A DNA stretch of 64,000 nucleotides. Origin: Haloechinothrix_A salitolerans. Its GTDB lineage: Bacteria > Actinomycetota > Actinomycetes > Mycobacteriales > Pseudonocardiaceae. Positions 1 to 9,304 of the stretch are shown here, in pieces. Made by a program: the position numbers and the translations under genes. The DNA is taken from the NCBI RefSeq assembly GCF_039544105.1, contig NZ_BAABLA010000106.1; one strand, given 5' to 3'. Positions within the stretch are counted from its first letter, which is position 1. Each line of letters opens with the position of its first letter. Under the pieces are notes generated by a model. It was not told the origin of the DNA. It made no database searches and was given only the letters and a program-made list of their open reading frames with translations.

Positions 1-1
1 A

Positions 2-82
2 ATCGCGACCCGCTACGACAAGTACGCGCGGACCTACTTCGGCGGCGTACTCCTCGCCGCCACCGTCATGCTCGCCCGATGA
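2..82 (+). mobile_element. IS5-family transposase, C-terminal end (cut by window edge)
   Basis: The open frame from the window edge reads IATRYDKYARTYFGGVLLAA and stops at TGA 80-82. A Tyr/Arg-rich helix of the RYDKYARTYFGG type followed by a short hydrophobic end is characteristic of the C-terminus of IS5-like DDE transposases. Everything upstream lies outside the window. The terminal inverted repeat should lie just after the stop, roughly 83-105, where homology of the neighbouring methylase gene is lost. The element has inserted into the DUF1156 methylase gene on the opposite strand. Confidence 0.6.
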
Positions 83-362
83 ATCGGGAGACACGCTCTA
101 GTCGCTCGATGATGCCGTGCAGCCGATCACGCTCCTTGCGCTGCAGCTCCTCGGTCGGGAACCTGTCCGGGTGCGACGACGGGTCATCGACCAACTGCGC
201 GAACAGCACCGCACGGGCCGCGGCCAGTGGCCGCTGAGCCCACCACTTGTGAATGGACGACGGATTACGCTTGTAGATGTAGTTCTCGCGCGCGGACTCT
301 CGGTTGATTGCCTCTAGGGGCAACGCCACCTCGATCAACTTCCGCTTCTGCACCGCGGACAT
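66..362 (-). pseudogene. drmMI: DUF1156 adenine-specific DNA methylase, N-terminal fragment (probable drmMI)
   Basis: The 98-residue frame begins with a typical DUF1156 N-terminus: Leu-Pro-Leu-Glu-Ala-Ile-Asn at residues 14-20, then SIHKWWAQRPLAAARAVLFA at about 36-55. COG1743/DUF1156 proteins are normally about 900 residues and carry an N6-adenine methylase domain further on. Here homology fades near residue 85, where the IS5-like end begins, so the methylase domain is missing from the window. The gene lies 202 bp downstream of, and on the same strand as, the DrmD-like helicase. In class 1 DISARM the methylase DrmMI marks host DNA and stands beside drmD. The DISARM assignment rests on this pairing; other helicase plus DUF1156 defence systems also exist. 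Confidence 0.65.
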
Positions 363-564
363 TGCTCTCCTACCTCATGCACCGAGCCTGGCCGCCTATG
401 GCGGACTCACTCGGCCCTTCTTGTGACGTGACCGTCACAGCTCGCCACTTTAGTGGGACTGACCGACACCATGGGGGCACAACTCGGTCAGATGGATCGA
501 ATCGGACTATCGATGCCTGACCGTTACGTCCCCACATGATCGCTTGGCCTACCGCGAACTCGAC

Positions 565-3500
565 TCAGAACGGCGACCTGCCCTTCGCCCAGTTCTTGTT
601 CCAGTCGCTGCGGACCCCGGTGACGTTGAAGTCGCCCAGCTCGACCGTCCTGAACGGGTCCTCCAGGTAGCGGACCTCGTCGTGCTCAGCACCGTGCGGA
701 TCTACTTGGACGAGAGCCAGGCGATAGCGAGGTACCGAGTTCTTGCCGATGATGACCTCGTTGTGGGTGACGAAGAAGTCCTTGGCACCGGCAAGTCGGG
801 CCTTCACCTCGATGCGGATGCGGTCGCCGTCAGCCGTCTCGGACAGCACATCGAAACCGGGGTTGTTGAACGCCTGCTCCTGCGGCATTCGCCCTAGTTG
901 ACGTTCACAGGCGAGCACCAGGTCAACGCCGCGACGCTCGACCTCCTTGGTCTCGACGGCGTGGATGGGTGCTTCAGCGGGGATCTGCTCCTCCACAATG
1001 TTCAAGGGCAAGACGAGCGCTGAAGTCATCACGCGCGGCGGTTTGGTCGACATCTGGGCCTGCCGGTCGAGTTCCTGTAGCCGCCGCTCCAGCCGGGCTT
1101 CCAGATCGGCGGCCTTGCGGCTCAGGCTGTCGGCGGTCTCCTTCGGCTGCTGTCCTGCCGCTTGCTTCTCGGCGGCGGCCATCGCCTCACCGGCGAGCCG
1201 GTTGATCTCCTGGTTGAGTCGCTGGGTGACCTGCTCGCGAATGCGCTGGATCTCCCGGCTGCGGCGCGACTGTACCTCGGCGAGGTACTCCGGAAGCTGG
1301 TGCGCGATGATCCAGCTGGTCGCCTTGGCCTCCGCGTCCCCCATCCACGGCAACTGGCGGGCCTGCTGCGTAACCGGCCCCTCGGGGGCAGGGACACAGT
1401 CGAGGTACGGCGCGGGCCCAGCAGGCGACACCTCCCCAGTGTCGTCGACGAAGGCGTAACCAAAGCGTCGTGCCACCGATCTACCCGCCGCGTCCACGAC
1501 TTCTTCGACCACCCCGACGAGCAGCACCGGCTTCTCCACGGTGGCCGATACCAGGACCGTTCCGCGGTCCAACGTCTGTGTGAGCCGTTCGATCGTCTGA
1601 TCGGCGACCGCGTCGTGCAGCGGGTGCCCAGGTGCGAGGAGGTCGGCGCGCGGTCCGCCGTCGATCTCTGCGTGGGCGAGATCAAAGGTGACCCGCTCGT
1701 AGCGAGTTGCGACCGGTCCTCGCTTGGCTGCGTTCCTGATCGCCGCGGGGACGTTGCTGATCTCGTAGCGGCCCTTCTCCCGACGCGCCAACCGCCCACC
1801 AAGCCGCTTGAACGCGTTGCGGAACGTCCACTCGATGTAGTGCGGCTGTAACCGGCGCGCCCGAGCCTCGTCCATCTGTCGCCGTAGTTCGGCCATGTCG
1901 GCCTCGGCGAGCGAGTCTTGCGCGAGCGCGCGTTCGGCCAGCAGTTCCTTGAGTCCCTCGGCGACCCGGTCGTCGATGATCTGGTGCATCCGCGCCCGAA
2001 CCTCGGGCTGCTCGCCGTATCGGATGGCTTCGATCAAGAGGTCACGAAGTGGCGTCTCGTCGAAGGCCGCGCCGAGAACGTCGAAGACCTTGCCGCCGTA
2101 CGCCTTGCGCTGTTCTTCGACCTTGTCTAGCAGCCGGGTGAACACCGCGCCTTCGCGTGTGTTGCTCGCTACCAGGTTCCAGAGCCGGCAGACCTCGGTC
2201 TGCCCGATGCGGTGGACGCGGCCGAACCGCTGCTCGATCCGGTTCGGGTTCCACGGCAGATCATAGTTGACCATCAGGTGCGCGATCTGCAGGTTGAGAC
2301 CCTCACCCGCGGCATCGGTGGCCAGCAGAATCTGGCAGTCGGGGTTCTTGGTGAACTCCTCGGTGATCTGCCTGCGGTCACCGCGCCGAACGCCGCCATG
2401 GATCGACTGCACGGCGTGCGGCTTGCCCAGCAACGTTCGGATCCGGTTCATCAGGTAGCTCAGGGTGTCACGGTGCTCGGTGAAGACGATCAGCTTGCGT
2501 GGCTTTCCCTCGGCGTCGTGCACGAGGGCGTTGTCCTCGAGGATCGTGCGCAGCTCCACCCACTTCCTGTCCATGCCGCTGTCACGAACCCGTTTGGCAA
2601 CGCCGATCAGCTCCTGCAGCTCCAGGAGTTCGAGTCGCAGTTCGCCGACAGTGCGAGCGGCCGTCGCGGCATCGAGTAGTTCCTCCTCGAGCTGCTCGAT
2701 CTCTTCAGCGTTGTACTCATCGGGGTCGTCGGGAACGTCGAGCTCGGCGGCAGGGTCACGGTCTTCGACGTATGTCCCGGCGAGGATTTCCTTTCTGCGG
2801 CGCTCCAGCCGCTCGGCACGTCGCAACAGTGATCGGTAGATCGCTTCCGGGCTGGACGCCAGCCGTCGTTGCAGCACGGTCAAAGCGAACCCGACGGTGT
2901 TGCGGCGCTTTCCATCCAGCTTGGCGGCCCGATTCATCCCGTGGCGCACGTAGTTCGTGACCCGTTCGTAGAGGTCCTTCTCCAAGTCGGTCAGGTCATA
3001 CGGGACGGTCTGCGCGACACGCTCCGGGAACAGGCGCCTTCCCTCGAACGTGAGCAGGTCTTCCTTCACCATGCGGCGCATCACTCCGGAGGTGTCCGCT
3101 CCGTGTACGCCTTGCTTGAATTTGCCCGCGAACCGATCCCGGTCCAGCAGGGTCAAGAACAGCTGGAAGTCCTCCTCCTTGCCGGAGTGCGGTGTCGCCG
3201 TCATCAGGAGCAGGTGACGAGTCCGTTGGCCGAGCAGCTCGCCCAGCTGGAACCGCTTGGTCTTTTCCAGCTTCCCGCCGAAGTAATGAGCACCCATTCG
3301 GTGAGCCTCGTCGACGACCACCAGGTCCCACTCCGATTCGCGGACCTGCGCCTGCAGGTCGTCACTGCGGGCCAGCTGGTCCATCCGTGCGATCAGCAGC
3401 GGGTGATGATCGAACACGGACTGACCGATGTTGGCGTCAACCGTTTGACTGGTGAGGATGTCGAAGCGAAGACCGAACTTGAAGAACAGCTCGTCCTGCC

Positions 3501-3993
3501 ACTGCTCCACCAGGCCACCAGGAGCCACGATCAGGCACCGCTTAACGTCGTCGCGAAGCAGCAGCTCCTTGGTATAGAGGCCGGCCATGATCGTCTTGCC
3601 GGCTCCGGGGTCGTCGGCCAGTAGGAACCTGAGCGGGGTTCGGGGCAGAAGCTCCCCGTACACGGCGCGGATTTGGTGCGGCAATGGCTGCACATCGCTG
3701 GTCGCTACCGCGAGCATCGGGTCGAACAGGCCGGCGAGCTTGATGCGCTGGGCTTCGGCGACCAGCTTGAAGTCGCTCGCGTCGGCATCGAACGGGCGCG
3801 CACCACTCTCGGCCAGGGCAAGGCCGGGTTCGTCATCGCGATACAGCACCTGCTGAGACAGCGCGCCATCGAGCCGCTTGTAGGTCAGCTCCAGGGCGCT
3901 CGTGCCGTGCCAGGCGACAGCAACGATCGCCACCGGCTCGCCTGGCACGATGCCGCTGATGCGTACTCCAGCCTTGATCTCCTCAAGCTGCAC
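565..3993 (-). CDS. drmD: DISARM class 1 SNF2-like helicase DrmD
   Basis: A 1142-residue SF2 helicase. Visible motifs are Walker A DDPGAGKT (about 127-134), the DEAH box VVVDEAHRM (about 225-233), motif III LLLMTATPHSGKE, and in the second RecA domain KLIVFTEH, ATDAAGEGLNLQ and the motif VI stretch NRIEQRFGRVHRIGQ. A long charged coiled region around 920-990 precedes a C-terminal DUF3883 domain (about 1040-1120, FDVLSETADGDRIRIEVKAR), a nuclease-like fold found in defence helicases. The N-terminus MQLEEIKAGVRISGIVPGE and the overall length are those of the DrmD family. DISARM blocks entry of unmodified phage DNA. DrmA, DrmB and DrmC would be expected beyond the methylase but are not in the window, so activity here is doubtful. 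Confidence 0.8.
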   Translation of the reverse strand: MQLEEIKAGVRISGIVPGEPVAIVAVAWHGTSALELTYKRLDGALSQQVLYRDDEPGLALAESGARPFDADASDFKLVAEAQRIKLAGLFDPMLAVATSDVQPLPHQIRAVYGELLPRTPLRFLLADDPGAGKTIMAGLYTKELLLRDDVKRCLIVAPGGLVEQWQDELFFKFGLRFDILTSQTVDANIGQSVFDHHPLLIARMDQLARSDDLQAQVRESEWDLVVVDEAHRMGAHYFGGKLEKTKRFQLGELLGQRTRHLLLMTATPHSGKEEDFQLFLTLLDRDRFAGKFKQGVHGADTSGVMRRMVKEDLLTFEGRRLFPERVAQTVPYDLTDLEKDLYERVTNYVRHGMNRAAKLDGKRRNTVGFALTVLQRRLASSPEAIYRSLLRRAERLERRRKEILAGTYVEDRDPAAELDVPDDPDEYNAEEIEQLEEELLDAATAARTVGELRLELLELQELIGVAKRVRDSGMDRKWVELRTILEDNALVHDAEGKPRKLIVFTEHRDTLSYLMNRIRTLLGKPHAVQSIHGGVRRGDRRQITEEFTKNPDCQILLATDAAGEGLNLQIAHLMVNYDLPWNPNRIEQRFGRVHRIGQTEVCRLWNLVASNTREGAVFTRLLDKVEEQRKAYGGKVFDVLGAAFDETPLRDLLIEAIRYGEQPEVRARMHQIIDDRVAEGLKELLAERALAQDSLAEADMAELRRQMDEARARRLQPHYIEWTFRNAFKRLGGRLARREKGRYEISNVPAAIRNAAKRGPVATRYERVTFDLAHAEIDGGPRADLLAPGHPLHDAVADQTIERLTQTLDRGTVLVSATVEKPVLLVGVVEEVVDAAGRSVARRFGYAFVDDTGEVSPAGPAPYLDCVPAPEGPVTQQARQLPWMGDAEAKATSWIIAHQLPEYLAEVQSRRSREIQRIREQVTQRLNQEINRLAGEAMAAAEKQAAGQQPKETADSLSRKAADLEARLERRLQELDRQAQMSTKPPRVMTSALVLPLNIVEEQIPAEAPIHAVETKEVERRGVDLVLACERQLGRMPQEQAFNNPGFDVLSETADGDRIRIEVKARLAGAKDFFVTHNEVIIGKNSVPRYRLALVQVDPHGAEHDEVRYLEDPFRTVELGDFNVTGVRSDWNKNWAKGRSPF

Positions 3994-4174
3994 GGCTCCT
4001 CCTGGGTCGACCTGCTGCGTAACCTTGCGACTCTAGCCTGCACCCCCGACAGGAGTCGGCCCGGATTTGGGTCGGGTACGCGATACACGAATGTAGGTAG
4101 CCAGGTCGATGTTGCGCGTCGGTAACCAGTTGTCGAGCGTCAGGTCGATGGTGTGTTAGTGCCGACCAGCCTTG

Positions 4175-5480
4175 TCATCGTTCGTATTGCTGACTGCGAA
4201 GCGAGCGTGCCAGTTGGAGGATCTCGCTGGATGGCCGTTCGTCGAGCTTGTCGAGTTCGCGTTTGAGCAGGTCGAGGGTGTCGTCGATGGCGTCGTGGCG
4301 TCCGAGCCGTGCTTGGGTGCGGATGATCTCCCGGTACAGGGCTTCGTTGGTCGGATCGAGCGCGCGGATGGCATCCAGGGTGGCGAGCTTGCGCTCTTCG
4401 TACTCGTCGTGACACGACATGAGCGCGCGCATGGCGCCGATGACCTGCTGGTGCAGGTGCTCGCGTTCGGCTTCAAGCCAGGCTTCGTCGAGGTCGGGCG
4501 CGAGCTTCGCGTGGTAGTCCCGCAGGAGTGCGTCCAGCGCTTGGGCAGCTTCGATGTCGCCCGCTGGCGTGTCGGCGGATGGTCTCGTTGATCGCCCACA
4601 GGTCGACAGTGATCAGGTCGGGGTTGAGGCTATAGTGCTTGTCGTCGCGGACGACAAGGTCGCGGCAGGACTCACCGATGGCTGGCCGGAGACGGTCGCG
4701 GAGCCGGGACAGGTGGCCGTGGAAGCGTCGGTGGCCAGCGTGGACGGTTGAGTCGGGCCACAGGGTCGTGACGAGCGTGTCGCGGCGGATGCCGTCGGGG
4801 TGCAGTGCCAGCAGCGTCATGATCTCGCGCTTCTTCGGCTCAATGCCGCTGATGAGGTCGTGGCCGCCCCGGTCGCGCAGGCGCATCCTGCCGAGCACCG
4901 TGAGCGACAGGGGCGGGTCGGACGGTTTCCGTCTCGCTGGAAGCCTGGCCGGGCACTTCGAACGGCTCCGCATTCGAGGGATAGTTGGGTGCCGCCTGTG
5001 GTGGGATGTCGACGCGGGGTCGCGGTGGCGGGGTTCGTCCACCGCCCTGAGGTCGCTGGGGGCATGGTCGGCGGCTCATCCGAGGCGGCGATCTCGGCTG
5101 CGGTGGCTGCCGGGTCGGTCGTCGCGTCGGCTTGCCCGAGAACGTTGAGCAGCTGGTTGGCGTCGTCGGCAGGCAGTGAGAACAGCCGGGCGGACGTCAG
5201 ATCCGGTGCGGCTCCTCCGGTGGTTTCCTCGACGCTGCCGTCCGGGCCGACGCGGATCGTGATGCCGCCGTCCCATTCTCCGAGCAGGATGGCGGCGAGT
5301 CCGGCGGTGGCGCCGGCGTGGAGGGTCCCCTGCAGCCGGCGATGCTGATCCGGCGCGCTGGTGCAGACCAGGACAAGGGGTGAGGCTCTCCGGTCGCGGA
5401 CTGGGTGCGTGTCCGGGTGAGCAGTTCGGCTTCGAGCCAGTCCAGCGCGGCCTGCGCGCTGATGGTCGACCGAGCTTCGC
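4175..5480 (-). pseudogene. decayed copy of LysM-BTAD regulatory protein gene (C-terminal half)
   Basis: Three reading frames in succession match the C-terminal half of the intact LysM-BTAD gene at 45277-48228. From about 5480 down, AQAALDWLEAELLTR is in one frame. SPLVLVCTSAPDQ through RLFSLPADDANQLLNVLGQA follows in a second. Then come the winged-helix segment LSLTVLGRMRLRD with KKREIMTLLALHPDGIRRDT (about 4690-4910) and finally the BTAD helices ATLDAIRALDPTNEALYREI (4175-4432). At least two frameshifts separate them, and the transmembrane and LysM half is absent: similarity starts abruptly near 5480, next to the end of the CBASS effector operon. This is a dead paralogue that implies past duplication or recombination of the tad-linked gene. 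Confidence 0.85.
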
Positions 5481-5497
5481 ACCCAAATTTGCCTAAT

Positions 5498-5514
5498 TGC
5501 CGGTTGCTCCGGCA
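5498..5514 (-). terminator. hairpin downstream of the CBASS operon
   Basis: TGCCGG, a 5-nt loop and CCGGCA form a perfect 6-bp stem 52 bases downstream of the S-4TM effector stop, in an AT-richer stretch. There is no uniform T tract, so the terminator role is inferred from position. Confidence 0.3.
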
Positions 5515-5565
5515 GGCCGTGCCCGCAAATTAGGAAGCTCGCGTAGTCCGCACACGGCGTCGGAC

Positions 5566-6516
5566 TCACTCTGCGAGACGTTGGCGGTGGCCCTCTGCCG
5601 TGTCCGCGAAATCGCGTTCGTCTGCTGTTCTGAATTTACGGTAGAACCATTCAGGGACTCGGGTCGGGTCGAGGCGGGTGCGTAGGATTCCGCCCTGGAT
5701 ATCCCGTGCGACGGATTGCAGTCGCTGGTATTCGGTGTCAGTGATCGGTCCTGGCCGGGCGCGGCGGAGTTCTGTGGTGACGGTTTTGATGAGTTGTTCA
5801 CGTTCAGTGGCGACGCGTTGTTGGCCGATCCAGACGTCATGGGCCATCTGGTAGGCAGCCAGGGAGGGGACGAAGAATCCGAGCAGGACCTCGGCGATGG
5901 AGGCGTTTGCGACGGTCATGCCGATGGTCAGTCCGAGCACACTCCATACGACGGCTGCGCTGACGACTGCGCCGCTGTATCGGCGTCGTAGGCGGGTGTC
6001 CCAGGCGAGGTTTTGTTCCTGGGCGATGAGCACGTCGTAGGGGTGGTGGACACCACCGGTGGGGTCGTACCAGCCGTTGACGATGCGTTGGTCCTTGGCG
6101 CTACCCGGCTGGAGTTTGCGCACGAGTCGGTGGATGTCTGGGGCGGGAACTGGGTCGCCCGCGATCGTGGGGTGCCAGGGGAGGTGGAACAGGGCTGTGT
6201 CGAACATTTCTTGGAGGAGCGCACCTTGGCGCGCTGTGGATGCCGCCCAGTTCCGGAGGAGGAAGACGGCGACGAGGAACCAGGCCAGGCCGACGATGGC
6301 CAGGACGGGGCGCCCGAAGCCGGTGAGGGTGGCGGCGACGCCGGCGAGGGCGAGCAGGACCGCCATCGAGGTCCGGACCGCCTCGATGAGTTGTCCACGC
6401 TGGTGGCTCGCGGCAGCGGCTCGCTGGAGACGGAGCATGTCCTCGCCCAGTTGCCGCTCGTGGATCGGACGGGCGGGCACTCCACGTGGCGGATTCGGGG
6501 TGGTGGGGCAGGTCAT
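5566..6516 (-). CDS. S-4TM family pore-forming effector of CBASS
   Basis: The protein has 316 residues from the ATG at 6516, which overlaps the CD-NTase stop by 4 bp. Two N-terminal transmembrane helices (MAVLLALAGVAATLTGFG and AIVGLAWFLVAVFLL, about residues 50-90) and two central ones (AVVSAAVVWSVLGLTIGM and VLLGFFVPSLAAYQM, about 185-235) match the S-4TM arrangement. The soluble linker has the family-like segment WYDPTGGVHHPYDVLIAQEQ. In CBASS such effectors bind the cyclic oligonucleotide made by the neighbouring CD-NTase and permeabilise the inner membrane, killing the infected cell. It is the last gene of the operon. A longer start at 6552 would overlap the upstream gene by 40 bp and is less likely. 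Confidence 0.82.
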   Translation of the reverse strand: MTCPTTPNPPRGVPARPIHERQLGEDMLRLQRAAAASHQRGQLIEAVRTSMAVLLALAGVAATLTGFGRPVLAIVGLAWFLVAVFLLRNWAASTARQGALLQEMFDTALFHLPWHPTIAGDPVPAPDIHRLVRKLQPGSAKDQRIVNGWYDPTGGVHHPYDVLIAQEQNLAWDTRLRRRYSGAVVSAAVVWSVLGLTIGMTVANASIAEVLLGFFVPSLAAYQMAHDVWIGQQRVATEREQLIKTVTTELRRARPGPITDTEYQRLQSVARDIQGGILRTRLDPTRVPEWFYRKFRTADERDFADTAEGHRQRLAE

Positions 6517-7379
6517 GGCCGCGTCATCCGGTCGCCGAAGAGCTTCTTCCACCCGTCGTAGGCGGCCCGTTCCTGGCCGTTGTCTTCGAGGTCCACGGCG
6601 TGCTCGGCGATAGCCTGGGCGGACCGCAGCGCGTCGGCCGCGACCTGCTTCTGGGTAGTGGTCATGACCGTGTTGACGTCCCCGCCGAGGCCGGCCGGGT
6701 CGTCCCAGGCGTTGTCGAGTCGCTCCGCAGCGGTGGCGAGGAAGAGCACGATCTCGTCCTGGTACCGACCGAACGGTGTCTTGATTAGGTCCATGGCCAT
6801 GACCTCGAGCAGGAAGGAGGGCGAGACGGGCTCGCCGAGTTCCCGGTTAATCCCCTTGATCATCTTGACGAAGGGGACGTACTTGCCGCCGCAGTCGGTG
6901 TTCTTGGCGGTGCTGAGCTCGTGGTGGCGCTTGGGGTTGGTGGCGAGCCAGTCTCCGGCGTCAGGGTTGGGAATGAAGTAGCCGCCGCTGGCGCGTTTGA
7001 ACGCAGGGACGACGTCGAGCGACATCACCTCGTCGTCGGAGCCGTAGGGGATGACGATGGCCATGCCATCGCGGTAGGCGTCGCTCCACCGTTGCTGCAG
7101 CAGGTCGAGGAGCGCGTTGAGGACCTGGATGGGGGCCTGCTGGCGGTAGGCGGCTTGGGGACCGTCGGCGGCGATGACGACGAAGATGTCGACGTCCTTG
7201 AGCTTCTTGGTCTTGGTTTCCCGGCGATAGCTGCCGGTAAGGAAGTCGTCCTCGAGTTCCCAATGCTTCCGGACGTAGTCGCGGATGGCGTGGTGGCGGT
7301 TGGCGGCGAGGTTTTGCTCGGTCTGGGTGATCTCAAGGTTGGACTTGAGATTGGCGAAGGCGTCGTCGATGTAGCCCAT
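6513..7379 (-). CDS. CBASS CD-NTase (cyclic oligonucleotide synthase)
   Basis: A 288-residue nucleotidyltransferase of the CD-NTase family. The catalytic signature is present: Gly-Ser at 49-50 in LTGSYRRETK, the metal-binding DVD at 62-64, and a third Asp at about 122 in SLDVVPAF. A substrate-pocket stretch NPDAGDWLATNPKRHHELST follows, as in family members. It should sense phage infection through the HORMA/TRIP13 partners and make a cyclic di- or trinucleotide that activates the S-4TM effector encoded immediately downstream. The gene sits 20 bp after the HORMA gene in a five-gene operon. The length is slightly shorter than many CdnC/CdnD enzymes, but no key residue is missing. Confidence 0.88.
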   Translation of the reverse strand: MGYIDDAFANLKSNLEITQTEQNLAANRHHAIRDYVRKHWELEDDFLTGSYRRETKTKKLKDVDIFVVIAADGPQAAYRQQAPIQVLNALLDLLQQRWSDAYRDGMAIVIPYGSDDEVMSLDVVPAFKRASGGYFIPNPDAGDWLATNPKRHHELSTAKNTDCGGKYVPFVKMIKGINRELGEPVSPSFLLEVMAMDLIKTPFGRYQDEIVLFLATAAERLDNAWDDPAGLGGDVNTVMTTTQKQVAADALRSAQAIAEHAVDLEDNGQERAAYDGWKKLFGDRMTRP

Positions 7380-7399
7380 GGTGTTGTCCTTGCTAGAGG

Positions 7400-7903
7400 T
7401 TAGCCGTGGAGGTAACGCATGCCTGCGGAGGCGTGCGGGCCGCCGGCGAGGGTGCCGAACGTGATGCCGCGCAGCCCCGTGGTGCTGGCCCGGGTACCCG
7501 GTTTCCAGCCTGGTTGTGGACTGTGCGAGCCGTTGAAGGTGCAGAACAGGCGGTAGGTGGTGCCGACCGGCACGCGGTCGAGCTTGGCAAGAAAGCGGGC
7601 GAGTCGTGCGCGGGAGGCGGTGAACTCGACGTTCCCGGCGCCTGTGGTGGTGTAGTTGACCGGCAACTCGATGACGGGGTCAACGGCACCCGAAGGGCGG
7701 TGGCATTCCAGCACCACCGTCGCGAGCGAGCCCTCTTCGATCCAAGCCTTGATCGCGTTCTCGTTCGTCTCCCAGTTCTGGTGGAACCGATTCATGGTGA
7801 TGCCGAGGTCGGCGAGGATGTCGCCGATTGACCCGAGAATCACCTCGGTGAGGTGCGTGGCGGTGTGCGTGCGGGTGTAGGCGTAGGTGGACGTCGAGGT
7901 CAT
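7400..7903 (-). CDS. CBASS HORMA-1 domain protein (Cap7-like)
   Basis: The 167-residue protein opens with TSTSTYAYTRTHTATHLTEV and continues with GDILADLGITMNRFHQNWET and IKAWIEEGSLATVVLE. These are the hallmark segments of bacterial HORMA-1 proteins, which bind a closure peptide and then switch on the CD-NTase. Most of the domain is a beta-rich HORMA core ending with a mobile safety-belt region (about 110-160). The start overlaps the stop of the next upstream gene by 4 bp. Together with the TRIP13-like ATPase this defines type III CBASS. Confidence 0.85.
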   Translation of the reverse strand: MTSTSTYAYTRTHTATHLTEVILGSIGDILADLGITMNRFHQNWETNENAIKAWIEEGSLATVVLECHRPSGAVDPVIELPVNYTTTGAGNVEFTASRARLARFLAKLDRVPVGTTYRLFCTFNGSHSPQPGWKPGTRASTTGLRGITFGTLAGGPHASAGMRYLHG

Positions 7904-8379
7904 CGCCTGGTCACCACCTTGCGGAGCGCATCGGTGTCGATCAGTGCTCCGGCCGACGCCGACCGTGACAGTTCTGCGGGTGGCGCGGCGTCAGACAGGT
8001 TGTGGTGGTCGGCGACGACCTCGCTGATCACAGCCTGCAGCGGCGGAGGACTCGGCAGGTAGATCGTGAAGTTCTCGGCCTTGGCGGCGCCTGGGATGGG
8101 GTTGAGGTTCTCCTCGTGGGTCAACGCTGGCTTCCCGTAGGTCGTGGTGATCTCGCAGTGTGCGGCACCGGCGATCAGGGTCAGCGGGTGGCGGTCAAGG
8201 TGCCCACCGGCGATCAGCATGCGTCCGGCCGACGCGGCGGCCTGCATGGCCGCTTCGGCCTCGTCGCGCGCGAGAGCCGACGAGGTGGCGATGGTGTCGG
8301 CGACCAGTTGGGTGACGACTGTCCAGGTCTCGCTCGCGCCGCGCAGTGGGGACGCGGCGATCTGCCTACGCCGCAACAT
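7900..8379 (-). CDS. CBASS accessory protein, probable second HORMA-like (Cap8-type)
   Basis: The protein has 159 residues from the ATG at 8379, which overlaps the end of the TRIP13-like gene by 14 bp. It is placed exactly where type III CBASS operons with two HORMA genes carry the second one. The middle reads as alternating strands (HPLTLIAGAAHCEITTTYGK and AENFTIYLPSPPPLQAVISE), and the C-terminus has short polar segments that could act as a closure peptide. No diagnostic motif is visible, so the HORMA assignment rests on position and general fold pattern. An upstream ATG at 8442 would add 21 Arg/Pro-rich residues and is unlikely. Confidence 0.55.
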   Translation of the reverse strand: MLRRRQIAASPLRGASETWTVVTQLVADTIATSSALARDEAEAAMQAAASAGRMLIAGGHLDRHPLTLIAGAAHCEITTTYGKPALTHEENLNPIPGAAKAENFTIYLPSPPPLQAVISEVVADHHNLSDAAPPAELSRSASAGALIDTDALRKVVTRR

Positions 8380-9295
8380 CGGAATCCTCCTCCGCATCCT
8401 CGACACTCGATCGGGACTCGCGAGTGGCCTGGACGGCGGCACGTGCGGCGGCGGTCAGGTCGAACTCGGTGAGCTGGCCGGGGTCGAGCACGGCCTCCAG
8501 CCGCTGGCACAGGGCCTCGAAAACGACCTTTCGCGCCCGGCGGCCGTCCAACCCCTCGGCATGCGCAGCGACCTCCGCGAGGCGGGGTGAGGCCGCGAGG
8601 TCACGCAGGGCTGGTGTGAGTTCCCCGAGTGCCTCGAGGGTCTGGCGGATGATGAGCTGGAGCGCGTCGGCCCCGGGGAGCGGCACGTGGATCGCGGCAT
8701 CCGTCCGCGACAGGAAGGCCTCATCGAGCGCGCTAGTGAAGTTGCTCGTGGCTACGAACAACAGGTGCGGGTAGCGCACCGCGTTGTGGTCAAGGGCGGT
8801 TAGGACCGCGTCAGTGGCCCGGTGGACATCAGCCGGGTTGGCGGCGAGCGACGCGGCCGACCGGGCGACCGCCATCGATTCGACCTCGTCGAGCACGACC
8901 ACGGTCGGCGTACCGTCGGACGCGAGTGCCGGCACATGGTCGGCGAGTAGTTCGTGCACGCGCTGCTGGGACTGACCGTGCTCGGCACTCATCAGCCCGT
9001 GCGGGTTGACCTCGATGCGCCGAACCCGGCGCCCGCCGATGAAGGGGGCCAGTTCGGCTGGCAGGCCCATGGCGAGTGTGGTCTTTCCGGTGCCAGGCGG
9101 ACCGTAGAGCGTGCACAAGCCGTGCAACGCAGTCGCCGCGAACGGCAACACCGGACGCACCCGCAGGGCGAGTAGGCTGTGATGCAGCAGCCGCTCCTTC
9201 ACGTCGCTCGGCACCACAATCCCGTCCCACAGGCTCGGATCGTCACCGTCTGCCGAGACCACCTTGTCAGAGACCACGCACTCCTGGACTTTCAT
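8366..9295 (-). CDS. TRIP13/Pch2-like AAA ATPase of CBASS (Cap6-like)
   Basis: A 309-residue AAA+ ATPase. Walker A GPPGTGKTT is at about 66-74, Walker B VVVLDEVESM at about 132-141, sensor 1 FVATSNFTSALDEAF at about 180-194, and an arginine-finger region SRTDAAIHVPLP follows. In type III CBASS the TRIP13 homologue pulls closed HORMA proteins off the CD-NTase and so keeps the system off. I chose the ATG at 9295 over 9304 because the GGAGG at about 9305-9310 is well spaced only for the former. It is the first gene of the CBASS operon and faces the HTH-ImmA regulator across an AT-rich promoter region. Confidence 0.88.
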   Translation of the reverse strand: MKVQECVVSDKVVSADGDDPSLWDGIVVPSDVKERLLHHSLLALRVRPVLPFAATALHGLCTLYGPPGTGKTTLAMGLPAELAPFIGGRRVRRIEVNPHGLMSAEHGQSQQRVHELLADHVPALASDGTPTVVVLDEVESMAVARSAASLAANPADVHRATDAVLTALDHNAVRYPHLLFVATSNFTSALDEAFLSRTDAAIHVPLPGADALQLIIRQTLEALGELTPALRDLAASPRLAEVAAHAEGLDGRRARKVVFEALCQRLEAVLDPGQLTEFDLTAAARAAVQATRESRSSVEDAEEDSDVAA

Positions 9296-9304
9296 CTGTA
9301 GCAT

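Noticed and set aside
422..439. TGTGAC-GTGACC-GTCACA inverted repeat between drmD and drmMI
   Set aside because: Only a 6-bp dyad; could arise by chance in 200 bp and nothing ties it to a regulator.
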